Below the pieces are notes generated by a model, which did no database searches, was not told where the DNA came from, and saw nothing but the letters and a program-made list of their open reading frames with translations. Position numbers and translations under genes: made by a program. From Clostridia bacterium (lineage in GTDB: Bacteria; Bacillota; Clostridia; Christensenellales; UBA1242), in the NCBI GenBank assembly GCA_900766395.1, contig CAAFWB010000126.1, forward strand, positions 1 to 20,484: a stretch of DNA of 20,484 bases, written 5' to 3'. Positions 1-5,724 of the stretch are shown piece after piece. The number at the start of each line of letters is the position of its first letter. Positions within the stretch are counted from its first letter, which is position 1.

Positions 1-39
1 GAAAATGATACACTTGGTCTTAAAAGGAGTTTGAGTTGA
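1..39 (+). CDS. C-terminal tail of an upstream gene (partial)
   Basis: The first frame is open from the window edge and ends at a TGA at 37-39, giving a 12-residue tail (ENDTLGLKRSLS). The TGA overlaps the TTG start of holA (TTGA), a typical translationally coupled junction. In Firmicutes the gene before holA is often comEC, but the tail is too short to identify. Confidence 0.4.
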   Translation, partial: ENDTLGLKRSLS

Positions 40-1007
40 ATTATATACAATTTGTAAAAGAAATTAAATCTGAAATAAAAAATTATTATGTCGTTTTGGG
101 TGATGACTTGTTTTTGCTCAAACAAGTTGAAACGCGAGTTGAGAGCGCGTGTGAAATCACAATGCCAGAGTTTGATAAACTTGAATTTGATGGAGAAAAT
201 TTTTCCGTTTCCGCATTTGAAGGGGCATATCTTGGACTTCCAATTGCATCAAAGAAAAAACTTGTTGTTGTCAAAAATTTGCCAAAACAGAGTGAGGCGG
301 ACAAGCGTGCTTTGAAAGAAATTTTGCATAAACAAAATAATTGTTGCGTTTTGTTCTTTTCAAACGCAACTGGCGAAGATTTTTCGTTTATCCTTGATGC
401 AACAAAAATTGAATGTTCGAAACTCTCAAATGAACTTTGTCAAAAGTTTGTTGATGACAGACTTAAACAAAATGATATGCAAATCACTGATGTTGCAAAA
501 ACAAAGCTTGTTGAACTTTGTGCAAACAATTTGGGAAAAATCAGCACTGAACTTGAAAAACTTGTCTTTATGTGCTTGGATAAGAGAATGATTGAAGAGA
601 GCGATGTCAAAACCTCTGTAAAGAGTGATTTGGAATACAAAATTTATGAGCTTTCTGACCTTTTGCTCGACAAAAAAATTGATAGGGCAATGCTCATTGT
701 TGAAGACATGCTGACAAAAAAAGAAGAACCAACGGCAATTCTTTCACTTCTCACATCAAATTTCAGACGCCTATATTTTGCAAAAATCACGCCAGAAGAC
801 AATGCAACACTTGCAAAGCAACTTGGCGTGAAAGAATATGCAATCAAAATTGCAAAAGACAAAACAAGCAAGGTCGGGGCGGTTGCACTCAAACAAATCA
901 ACGAGATGTTGCTTGAAACGGACTATGCAATAAAATCTGGAGAAATGCCCGCGGATCTTGCTCTCAACTATGCGATTCTCAAAATCAATTCGCTCATAAA
1001 GAAATAG
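36..1007 (+). CDS. holA: DNA polymerase III subunit delta
   Basis: A 323-residue protein of the usual length for HolA, the clamp-loader subunit that opens the sliding clamp during chromosome replication. The N-terminus has the family pattern of a strand, a Gly-Asp-Asp turn and a helix (YYVVLGDDLFLLKQ). The middle holds the conserved helical region, and the C-terminus has the collar-domain pattern (LLETDYAIKSGEMPADLAL). The TTG start at 36 is chosen because AAAGGAG lies at 23-29 and because it overlaps the upstream stop codon (TTGA), which suggests coupling. The neighbour rpsT, convergent downstream, is the usual partner of holA in Firmicutes and supports the call. The TAG stop is at 1005-1007. 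Confidence 0.93.
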   Translation: MNYIQFVKEIKSEIKNYYVVLGDDLFLLKQVETRVESACEITMPEFDKLEFDGENFSVSAFEGAYLGLPIASKKKLVVVKNLPKQSEADKRALKEILHKQNNCCVLFFSNATGEDFSFILDATKIECSKLSNELCQKFVDDRLKQNDMQITDVAKTKLVELCANNLGKISTELEKLVFMCLDKRMIEESDVKTSVKSDLEYKIYELSDLLLDKKIDRAMLIVEDMLTKKEEPTAILSLLTSNFRRLYFAKITPEDNATLAKQLGVKEYAIKIAKDKTSKVGAVALKQINEMLLETDYAIKSGEMPADLALNYAILKINSLIKK

Positions 1008-1008
1008 T

Positions 1009-1035
1009 GTTCTTTTTCGAGTTGCGAAAAAGAAC
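1009..1035. repeat. 11-bp perfect hairpin after holA
   Basis: GTTCTTTTTCG at 1009-1019 pairs perfectly with CGAAAAAGAAC at 1025-1035 around a 5-base loop. It starts two bases after the holA stop. No T-run follows on either strand, so it is not a standard intrinsic terminator. It may be a decayed terminator or one end of the inserted GC-rich patch that follows. Confidence 0.6.
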
Positions 1036-1089
1036 CTAGATCCTTAGATTGCCCATCTCCGCCAAGCCCTTCTCAGGATGACATGTGGG
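1036..1089. repeat. GC-rich intergenic patch with inverted ends, repeat-like
   Basis: This stretch is about half G+C, clearly richer than the flanking AT-rich DNA, and codes for nothing convincing. Its ends are inverted: ATCCTT near 1040 and CTCAGGAT near 1072-1079. It is flanked by two copies of GAGTTGCGA (1019-1027 and 1090-1098). The AGATCCTT...CTCAGGATGACA pattern looks like small dispersed intergenic palindromic repeats seen in many bacterial genomes. Only one copy is present in this window, so its repetitive nature is inferred. Confidence 0.4.
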
Positions 1090-1115
1090 GAGTTGCGATT
1101 TGCGAAAAAATAGAT

Positions 1116-1145
1116 AAAAAAAACAACCCGAGTGTCGGGTTGTTT
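1116..1145 (-). terminator. Intrinsic terminator of rpsT
   Basis: Read on the minus strand, an 11-bp stem (AAACAACCCGA at 1135-1145 with TCGGGTTGTTT at 1121-1131, loop of 3) is followed by eight T residues. It lies 10 bases beyond the rpsT stop codon. Confidence 0.9.
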
Positions 1146-1154
1146 GATTTTCTG

Positions 1155-1427
1155 TTAGTTTGCTTTTCTTGCGTCGTCAAGAAGTTTTCTGAGGTGTGCT
1201 TGTTTTCTGCTTGCGTTATTTTTGTGAATAACATTATTTGCAGCAGCACTATCAAGCAAAGCAACAACTTCGTTCAAGAGTTTTTCTGCATTGTCAAGTT
1301 CACCACCAGCAAGTTCTGCTTTGTATTTTTTGATGAATGTTGCAAGTCTTGATTTGATTGCTTTGTTTTGTTGATTTTTTGTTTCGTTGACACTGACGCG
1401 TTTGATTGCTGATTTAATGTTTGGCAT
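1155..1427 (-). CDS. rpsT: 30S ribosomal protein S20
   Basis: A 90-residue basic protein (MPNIKSAIKRV...) with the S20 features: the N-terminal NIKSAIKRV segment, alternating Lys/Arg helices, and the terminal NxASRKxAxLRKLL pattern. S20 binds 16S rRNA in the small subunit. An excellent ribosome binding site (AAAGGAG on the minus strand, at 1434-1440) precedes the ATG. The gene is convergent with holA and ends in a strong terminator. Confidence 0.98.
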   Translation of the reverse strand: MPNIKSAIKRVSVNETKNQQNKAIKSRLATFIKKYKAELAGGELDNAEKLLNEVVALLDSAAANNVIHKNNASRKQAHLRKLLDDARKAN

Positions 1428-1508
1428 ACGTCTTCTCCTTTGAAAATTTACTGCGTTATTTTAACACATAAAAAATTCTTTTGCAAGGTTTTTTGTGGTT
1501 ATTTTTTT

Positions 1509-1523
1509 ATTTTGTCACAAAAT
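1509..1523. promoter_or_regulatory. 15-bp perfect palindrome before the GPR-like gene
   Basis: ATTTTGT-C-ACAAAAT is a perfect inverted repeat with a one-base centre, ending 7 bases before the proposed ATG at 1530, in a region with no ribosome binding site. It could be an operator. The RNA hairpin would have only a one-base loop, so a DNA-binding site is more likely. Confidence 0.45.
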
Positions 1524-1529
1524 AACTTT

Positions 1530-2264
1530 ATGAAAACAAATTTTAGACTATGTGCAAGCATTTTGCGAACAAAAAACACTGATAAAGAACTCAACAAGCT
1601 TGGAATGTCATGCTCTTTTTTGGTTGATGATGAAGGAGATGACACAAATCTTTCTGTTGTTGAGTTCGGATTGGAATACGCTTACTCCGACAAACATCAA
1701 AAAGCCATTTGCGATTTGGTTCATGGTGCGATAAAAAAAGTTGGCGATCTGAAAATTCAAAGCGTCCAAAAAGTGCTTTTTATTGGTGTGGGGAATCCAA
1801 ACTTTACGGCTGACTGCTTTGGAGTTTGTGTTTCAAAAAGAATATATTCAGAACTATATCTTTCAAATCAAAATTCAAGCACGAAATTCAAGTTCTATTA
1901 TTTTAATCCTGACATTCGTGCAAAAACTGGACTCGACACGATAACGCTCACAAATCTTGTCATTGACGAAATTTCGCCAGATATAATCTTTTTGTTTGAT
2001 TGCTATGCAACAAAACATAACAATCGCGTTGGGCGGGTTGTTGAAGTGAAAAACAAAGCACTTCGTCCTGCGAGTGCAGTCGAAGGATATGACGACAAAA
2101 TTGTTTCAAAAAATGGTGCAAAAATCATATCAATCGGTGCAGTGCTTTTAAAAGTTTCAAAAAATGGGCAGATGCTTTCAATGCAGACAAATGCAGACCT
2201 TTTGACTGCTCGAATTTCAGAGTGCGTGGCTAACGCTGTTTGCGAAGTGCTAAACGAGCTGTAA
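1530..2264 (+). CDS. GPR-like spore endopeptidase (family A25), compact form
   Basis: A 244-residue protein matching the core of germination protease GPR, which degrades small acid-soluble spore proteins during germination. Family-like blocks are VLFIGVGNPNFTADCFG (residues 82-98, compare GLGNWNVTPDALG), GLDT (134-137), PDIIFLFDCYATK (150-162, compare PDFVIAIDALAAR) and AKIISIGAVLLKV (197-209). D95 and D157 align with the two aspartates known to be essential in Bacillus GPR. It is much shorter than the roughly 370 residues of Bacillus GPR and has replaced the conserved PGSGVGN segment with RPASAVEGYD. The start is uncertain: ATG 1530 is the first plausible one and has no Shine-Dalgarno; the frame is open back to 1440 with a poor N-terminus. 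It could instead be a GPR relative such as YyaC. Confidence 0.72.
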   Translation: MKTNFRLCASILRTKNTDKELNKLGMSCSFLVDDEGDDTNLSVVEFGLEYAYSDKHQKAICDLVHGAIKKVGDLKIQSVQKVLFIGVGNPNFTADCFGVCVSKRIYSELYLSNQNSSTKFKFYYFNPDIRAKTGLDTITLTNLVIDEISPDIIFLFDCYATKHNNRVGRVVEVKNKALRPASAVEGYDDKIVSKNGAKIISIGAVLLKVSKNGQMLSMQTNADLLTARISECVANAVCEVLNEL

Positions 2265-2265
2265 G

Positions 2266-2295
2266 CTGGCAAATTTGAAACTTTTTTCATATAAT
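2266..2295 (+). promoter_or_regulatory. Promoter of murI, placed for a leaderless mRNA
   Basis: A perfect -10 TATAAT lies at 2290-2295, with a weaker -35 CTGGCA at 2266-2271 and an 18-bp spacer. The GTG start of murI is only 5 bases past the -10, at about the expected transcription start. No Shine-Dalgarno sequence exists between. Confidence 0.6.
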
Positions 2296-2300
2296 TTGTT

Positions 2301-3041
2301 GTGAAAAAAAGACCTTGTGTTTTGGTGATTGATAGCGGAATTGGCGGACTATCACTAATATATAATTGTCGGGACGTGGGTTGCGACTTTGTTTTTGTTA
2401 TGGACAATGCTTTTTGCCCATATGGAGAAAAATCGCCAGAAGTGGTGATTGATAGAATTAAATCAATTTGCGAACAGCAATGTGAACTAAACAAAATTTC
2501 AGCAATCGTTCTTGCTTGCAACACCGCAACCAGTGTTGCGATTGAGGAAATACGCAAAACTTTTTCTGTTCCAATAATCGGAATGGAGCCGCCTTTGAAG
2601 TCCGCCATTTCTGATGACAATAAAAATATTATTGTCATGTCAACTCCAATAACCAACAAGTTTAGCAAGGTTATAAAAAGGTATGAAAACAACAGCAACA
2701 TCAAACTCGCATCGTTTGGAGATTTGGCAAGAAAGATTGAACAGAATTTTTTTCATTTGTCAGATTTGAAAGAGTTTGTCGAAAGCGGTTTTTCCGAAGT
2801 GGACATAAAAAAATGTGATGCACTTGTTTTGGGGTGTTCACATTTTCAATATGTTGAAAAACAACTTCGTGAGATTTTTGGAGAAGATGTTGCAATCTAT
2901 CATAGTGAGCATGGCGTCAAAAAAAGAATTATTGAAATCCTTGGTCAAAAGATTCAAAGCGGGAACGCAAAAATTGCCATTGTCCAAACTGCATACGACG
3001 AAAGTTTGTTGACAATAGCAAAAGAAATATTATGTAAATAA
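2301..3041 (+). CDS. murI: Glutamate racemase
   Basis: MurI interconverts L- and D-glutamate for peptidoglycan stem peptides in the cytoplasm. The 246-residue protein has the substrate motif DSGIGGLS (D11, S12), the first catalytic cysteine in ACNTATS (C73) and the second in LGCSHF (C179, with H181). The usual CPYG block is present (residues 39-42). LGCSHF replaces the common LGCTHYP, a mild variation. It is slightly shorter than the usual 260-270 residues. The GTG start at 2301 lacks a Shine-Dalgarno; a TATAAT lies just upstream, which suggests a leaderless transcript. It ends tail-to-tail, 4 bases from the small minus-strand gene. Confidence 0.93.
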   Translation: MKKRPCVLVIDSGIGGLSLIYNCRDVGCDFVFVMDNAFCPYGEKSPEVVIDRIKSICEQQCELNKISAIVLACNTATSVAIEEIRKTFSVPIIGMEPPLKSAISDDNKNIIVMSTPITNKFSKVIKRYENNSNIKLASFGDLARKIEQNFFHLSDLKEFVESGFSEVDIKKCDALVLGCSHFQYVEKQLREIFGEDVAIYHSEHGVKKRIIEILGQKIQSGNAKIAIVQTAYDESLLTIAKEILCK

Positions 3042-3045
3042 AAAA

Positions 3046-3225
3046 TTAAATCAAACTTGAACCTGGGCAAGAGCAACCGCAAGGTGAACCACTTGAATCG
3101 TCTGCACCGATGAGAGCGAGAAGCAAGAGAAGCAAGAAAGTTGTGTTGTTGGCAAGGTCAACGTTTGCTGCATCTGCGATTATTGATAAGAAAATTAAAG
3201 CCAATATTTCTGCCGATGTTGACAT
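3046..3225 (-). CDS. Small hydrophobic Cys-rich peptide (59 aa)
   Basis: Not recognised as a named family. It has two hydrophobic stretches (ILALIFLSII at residues 7-16 and TFLLLLLLALIG near 29-40), then an acidic-serine turn and a C-terminal tail with three alternating cysteines (PCGCSCPG). An excellent AAAGGAGG ribosome binding site on the minus strand sits 4 bases before the ATG at 3225, so the longer in-frame start at 3258 is rejected. Short hydrophobic peptides with Gly/Cys tails are common in spore formers, and some belong to the spore coat; a membrane or spore-surface role is therefore inferred only. A 19-bp palindrome (3235-3253) directly abuts its ribosome binding site, and it is divergent from an ArsR-type regulator. 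Confidence 0.7.
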   Translation of the reverse strand: MSTSAEILALIFLSIIADAANVDLANNTTFLLLLLLALIGADDSSGSPCGCSCPGSSLI

Positions 3226-3234
3226 AAGTCCTCC

Positions 3235-3253
3235 TTTGACAAAATTTGTCAAA
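3235..3253. promoter_or_regulatory. 19-bp palindrome, candidate operator or leader hairpin
   Basis: TTTGACAAA-A-TTTGTCAAA is a perfect inverted repeat with 9-bp arms. It directly abuts the ribosome binding site of the small peptide gene and lies in the region shared with the divergent ArsR-type gene. ArsR-family repressors bind AT-rich palindromes of this kind, so it is a candidate site for the neighbour regulator. Confidence 0.55.
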
Positions 3254-3291
3254 AACATTCACCATGTTGCAAATTGAAACAAAGTTTTCTT

Positions 3292-3319
3292 TTGATAAAC
3301 AATGTTTGCAATTTACAAT
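3292..3319 (+). promoter_or_regulatory. Probable promoter of the ArsR-type regulator
   Basis: TTGATA at 3292-3297 and TACAAT at 3314-3319 with a 16-bp spacer. This gives a leader of about 50 bases before the ATG at 3379, which has AGAGGTGAG just upstream. Confidence 0.5.
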
Positions 3320-3378
3320 AAAATAAATGCTGGTTTTATATATGAAAAACCGACCTAATGTGTGAAAAGAGGTGAGAT

Positions 3379-3729
3379 ATGGAAGAAAAACTACTTACTG
3401 CAACTCCAAAAGTAAAAGATGACATCGACAAGTTTTTGCCAAACAAAAAAGTGCTTGAAAAACTTGCGAACCACTTTTATTCGTTTTCCGATCCAACACG
3501 GCTAAAAATCATCAGTTGTCTTTCACTTTCAAAAATGTGTGTCGGAGATATTTCAACACTCCTAAAACTCAATCAAACAACTGTTTCGCATCAACTAAAG
3601 ATTTTGAAAGCGCAAAATATTGTTACCGCTGTGAGAACGGGAAAAATTATTACATATGGACTCACAAACAAATTAATTGATGACACTCTGTTGATTGGAG
3701 CAAACTTTGTTTCGTCTTTCAGTGCTTGA
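3379..3729 (+). CDS. ArsR/SmtB-type winged-helix regulator
   Basis: A 116-residue cytoplasmic DNA-binding protein. After a variable N-terminus of about 30 residues it carries the ArsR signature: FSDPTRLKIISCLS, then the helix-turn-helix VGDISTLLKLNQTTVSHQLKILKAQNIV with the recognition helix TTVSHQLK, then the wing VRTGKIITYGLT. The metal-binding ELCVCDL motif of ArsR is reduced to a single cysteine (KMCVGDIS), so classic arsenic sensing is unlikely; the inducer is unknown. No efflux pump or arsenate gene lies nearby. It has a good ribosome binding site (AGAGGTGAG). The divergent small peptide gene with its palindrome is the most obvious target; autoregulation is also possible. Confidence 0.88.
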   Translation: MEEKLLTATPKVKDDIDKFLPNKKVLEKLANHFYSFSDPTRLKIISCLSLSKMCVGDISTLLKLNQTTVSHQLKILKAQNIVTAVRTGKIITYGLTNKLIDDTLLIGANFVSSFSA

Positions 3730-3734
3730 CGCTA

Positions 3735-3763
3735 TTGACATAATTGTTAATTAGTTGTATTAT
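3735..3763 (+). promoter_or_regulatory. Strong sigma-A-type promoter of the surface-protein gene
   Basis: Perfect -35 TTGACA at 3735-3740, a 17-bp spacer and -10 TATTAT at 3758-3763. It starts 5 bases after the regulator's stop codon and leaves a leader of about 23 bases with GAGG before the ATG at 3793. Confidence 0.75.
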
Positions 3764-3792
3764 TATGGCATATATATTGTGTGAGGTATATT

Positions 3793-3951
3793 ATGTCAAG
3801 AAAAAACAAAGAAGAGGAAATTGAACAACTTCGCCAAATGTCAAGAAAACAGGCAGGTCGTCCACTTTCTCCTCAAGAAGTCGCACGTCAACAGCAAATT
3901 GCTGCGGAAAAAGAAAAAGAAGAGAAGCGTAAAAGACGCAAAAAAAAGTAA
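3793..3951 (+). CDS. N-terminal (cytoplasmic) part of a frame-split membrane-anchored surface protein
   Basis: A 52-codon frame starting at ATG 3793 with a GAGG ribosome binding site 6 bases upstream and a near-consensus promoter. It encodes a highly charged segment (MSRKNKEEEIEQLRQMSRK...) that ends in a Lys/Arg-rich run (KRKRRKKK) and a TAA at 3949-3951. A run of basic residues is what normally precedes a membrane segment, and the -1 frame supplies exactly that from 3948 onward. A shift of -1 at the heptamer 3942-3948 would join this part to the 564-residue downstream frame, giving a protein of about 616 residues. On its own the 52-residue product has no recognisable function. Confidence 0.8.
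   Translation: MSRKNKEEEIEQLRQMSRKQAGRPLSPQEVARQQQIAAEKEKEEKRKRRKKK
3942..3951 (+). promoter_or_regulatory. A-AAA-AAG slippery heptamer followed by in-frame TAA
   Basis: In the reading frame of the upstream part the sequence is xxA AAA AAG TAA, the same heptamer used for -1 frameshifting in E. coli dnaX and in several insertion sequences. Slipping back one base places the ribosome on GTA (3948-3950), the start of the membrane segment. The A-run is 8 bases (3940-3947). A 7-bp inverted repeat (GCACTTG 3984-3990, CAAGTGC 4014-4020) lies downstream but further away than usual stimulatory structures. Confidence 0.6.
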
Positions 3952-5642
3952 TTGGTTCTGTTGTTGGCGTTGGTGTTGGCGGTGCACTTGCGCTTGGTGG
4001 ATATATTGCATATCAAGTGCTTACAAATGAAGATAAAAACCCAACACCAGATCCGACACCAGATCCAACACCAGATCCAACACCAGATCCAACTCCAGAT
4101 CCAACTCCAGACCCAACTCCGGACCCAACTCCAGACCCAACTCCAGACCCAACTCCAGACCCAACTCCAGACCCAACACCAGACCCAACTCCAGACCCAA
4201 CGCCCGATCCAACACCGGATCCTGACCCAACACCTGACCCAGATCCAACACCTGATCCAGATCCAACACCTGACCCAATGCCTGAAGTGCAGCTCAAATT
4301 GCCATATGGATATATGATTGGAAGGAAATGGATTCAACTTGCTCACAACGATGAGGCTTTTGCATATCATGTTTCGTTCGGAAATGGTGAGGAAAAAGTG
4401 TTCAATCGTTCAACTTGGACTTTTTATGATATTCCAGTTGGAGCTCAATACATTGAATACAAAGCAATCGGAGGAGTTTTCAACGGAGTTAAATATCTTG
4501 ATTCAGAACCAAGGAAATTTGATATTCCATACTGGCATTATCCAGTTATGTATTTGGGTAAAGAATATAAAGTTGTTGATTTGATCAAAGAAAAACTCAA
4601 ACTCAGTGAAATAACAAGCTTTAGATTTGGTTCACTTGAAGAAGAGAATGGCGAAAGTGCAATCCGGGGAACATGTTTCTATAAAGGTGTAGGCGGATAC
4701 TTGCTTATTGAGGGAAAAGACGCTGATGGAGTTCAAAAGAAAATATTCTGGAGATCTTCAGGGGTAACATCTCTTGGAGAATTGTTTGATAGTGTTCCAG
4801 AACTATATTATAACAATGTACTTTCAGTTGAAGAAGTTAACGATACAAACAGGTTTGAGCTTGAAGACTTCAAATATTATATGCAAAATGAAATCATTCC
4901 ACATATGCAAAAAAACTATCCAAAATATGCAGAATTTTTTAAAACTTGTGATATGAATGACTACGAAATATCAAATTATGTTGGTTTTGGAGTTTATTGC
5001 AAAAGATATGACCATGAAAGACAACAAGTTTCTGTCGACCTAAAAAATGCTGAAGGCAGAGCGCTCCACCTTGAACTTTCAATGGATATGGAAGATGGTA
5101 TAGTTTTCAACTGGCAATATGTCAGAGAGCATAAAATGCTTTTTAGCCAAGTGAACGAGGTGGATCATCGCGTATCAGAAAAGCTGCATTCATATGATAT
5201 TTACCCAACGTCATATTTTGATGGCGAGGGCTGCAAAGCAATTATTCCAAATGATGAATTTAACCAAAAAATCATTGACACTGAAATCGATTCCCTTACC
5301 AAAATTTATCCATCACTCAACTTCTATTTTGAGGGTGAGGTCAAAGATGAATTGTGGGAAAAATATTTGTCAGATTTATATTGTTATCCAATGCCTCATG
5401 CTGACGAAATTCGCGAACAACTTAGAGAAGAAAAAAAAGCAAATGCATCTTCCGCTTCAATTGCAGATGACTCAACAAGATCGGTTGCGGATGACTTAAT
5501 GTCCAAGTTTACAGCAGAGGATGGAGGTTTTGATTATCCTGCTTATCAAGAATATCTCATGAGCCTTTATGAAGAGGAAGACAAAAAATTAGAGCATAAA
5601 AAAGAACAAGTAATTCTATACGATGAAAAGGATTTGTTCTAA
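3948..5642 (+). CDS. Membrane anchor, PTPD linker and ectodomain of the frame-split surface protein
   Basis: The frame opens after a TAA at 3930-3932 and has no start codon with a ribosome binding site; the first candidate, GTG 4017, lies after the membrane segment and has none. From 3948 it encodes a membrane helix (VIGSVVGVGVGGALALGGYI), then about 79 residues of Pro-Thr-Pro-Asp repeat, then a roughly 455-residue ectodomain I do not recognise. The ectodomain is rich in aromatic and acidic residues, with a final charged helix (EEEDKKLEHKKEQ). With the basic N-terminal part it fits a single-pass protein with the N-terminus inside, the repeat spanning the cell wall. There is no LPXTG motif. 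A perfect terminator follows. Function is unknown. Confidence 0.82.
   Translation, partial: VIGSVVGVGVGGALALGGYIAYQVLTNEDKNPTPDPTPDPTPDPTPDPTPDPTPDPTPDPTPDPTPDPTPDPTPDPTPDPTPDPTPDPTPDPDPTPDPDPTPDPDPTPDPMPEVQLKLPYGYMIGRKWIQLAHNDEAFAYHVSFGNGEEKVFNRSTWTFYDIPVGAQYIEYKAIGGVFNGVKYLDSEPRKFDIPYWHYPVMYLGKEYKVVDLIKEKLKLSEITSFRFGSLEEENGESAIRGTCFYKGVGGYLLIEGKDADGVQKKIFWRSSGVTSLGELFDSVPELYYNNVLSVEEVNDTNRFELEDFKYYMQNEIIPHMQKNYPKYAEFFKTCDMNDYEISNYVGFGVYCKRYDHERQQVSVDLKNAEGRALHLELSMDMEDGIVFNWQYVREHKMLFSQVNEVDHRVSEKLHSYDIYPTSYFDGEGCKAIIPNDEFNQKIIDTEIDSLTKIYPSLNFYFEGEVKDELWEKYLSDLYCYPMPHADEIREQLREEKKANASSASIADDSTRSVADDLMSKFTAEDGGFDYPAYQEYLMSLYEEEDKKLEHKKEQVILYDEKDLF
4041..4277 (+). repeat. Tandem 12-base repeat encoding Pro-Thr-Pro-Asp
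   Basis: Nearly 240 bases of tandem CCA-AC(A/T)-CCA-GA(T/C) units. The 5' copies use ACA and GAT and the middle copies use ACT and GAC, as expected from local expansion of variants. The last part changes to a Pro-Asp-Pro-Thr-Pro-Asp period. The other five frames are open through it only because of the repeat. Confidence 0.95.
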
Positions 5643-5650
5643 ATAATTAA

Positions 5651-5679
5651 AAAACACATGATTTGTCATGTGTTTTTTT
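5651..5679 (+). terminator. Intrinsic terminator after the surface-protein gene
   Basis: AAAACACATGA at 5651-5661 pairs with TCATGTGTTTT at 5666-5676 (loop TTTG), and the T-run continues to 5679. It begins 8 bases after the stop codon. The A-run on the 5' side suggests it may also work in reverse. Confidence 0.9.
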
Positions 5680-5690
5680 GTTAAAAGCAT

Positions 5691-5718
5691 ATGAAAAATA
5701 AAAAGATTGGGTTATAAT
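5691..5718 (+). promoter_or_regulatory. Promoter of uvrC, placed for a leaderless mRNA
   Basis: Perfect -10 TATAAT at 5713-5718, with ATGAAA (5691-5696) as a weak -35 at a 16-bp spacing. The GTG start is 6 bases past the -10. No Shine-Dalgarno is present. It directly follows the terminator of the previous gene, so a promoter is needed here. Confidence 0.6.
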
Positions 5719-5724
5719 TAATTT

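Noticed and set aside
1440..1529. Extended N-terminus of the GPR-like gene from 1440
   Set aside because: The added residues are Phe/Cys-rich with no family match, no ribosome binding site, and they overlap the divergent rpsT promoter region.
2614..2638. Perfect 10-bp hairpin (ATGACAATAA / TTATTGTCAT) inside murI
   Set aside because: It lies mid-gene, is AT-rich and has no T-run; probably a coding coincidence.
2003..2704. 233-codon minus-strand frame
   Set aside because: It overlaps the well-supported GPR-like gene and murI, and has no family-like sequence or ribosome binding site.
4041..4277. CRISPR array
   Set aside because: The repeats are 12 bases, contiguous and codon-phased, without spacers.
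3888..4370. Long minus-strand frames rich in Trp-Val or Gly-Ser-Val across the repeat (also 4013-4297 and 4021-4278)
   Set aside because: They exist only because the 12-base tandem repeat keeps all frames open; none has a ribosome binding site, and the plus-strand frame makes a normal wall-spanning linker.
4017..5642. GTG at 4017 as an independent start of the surface-protein gene
   Set aside because: It has no Shine-Dalgarno and would remove the membrane segment just upstream, leaving an unanchored linker protein with no export signal.
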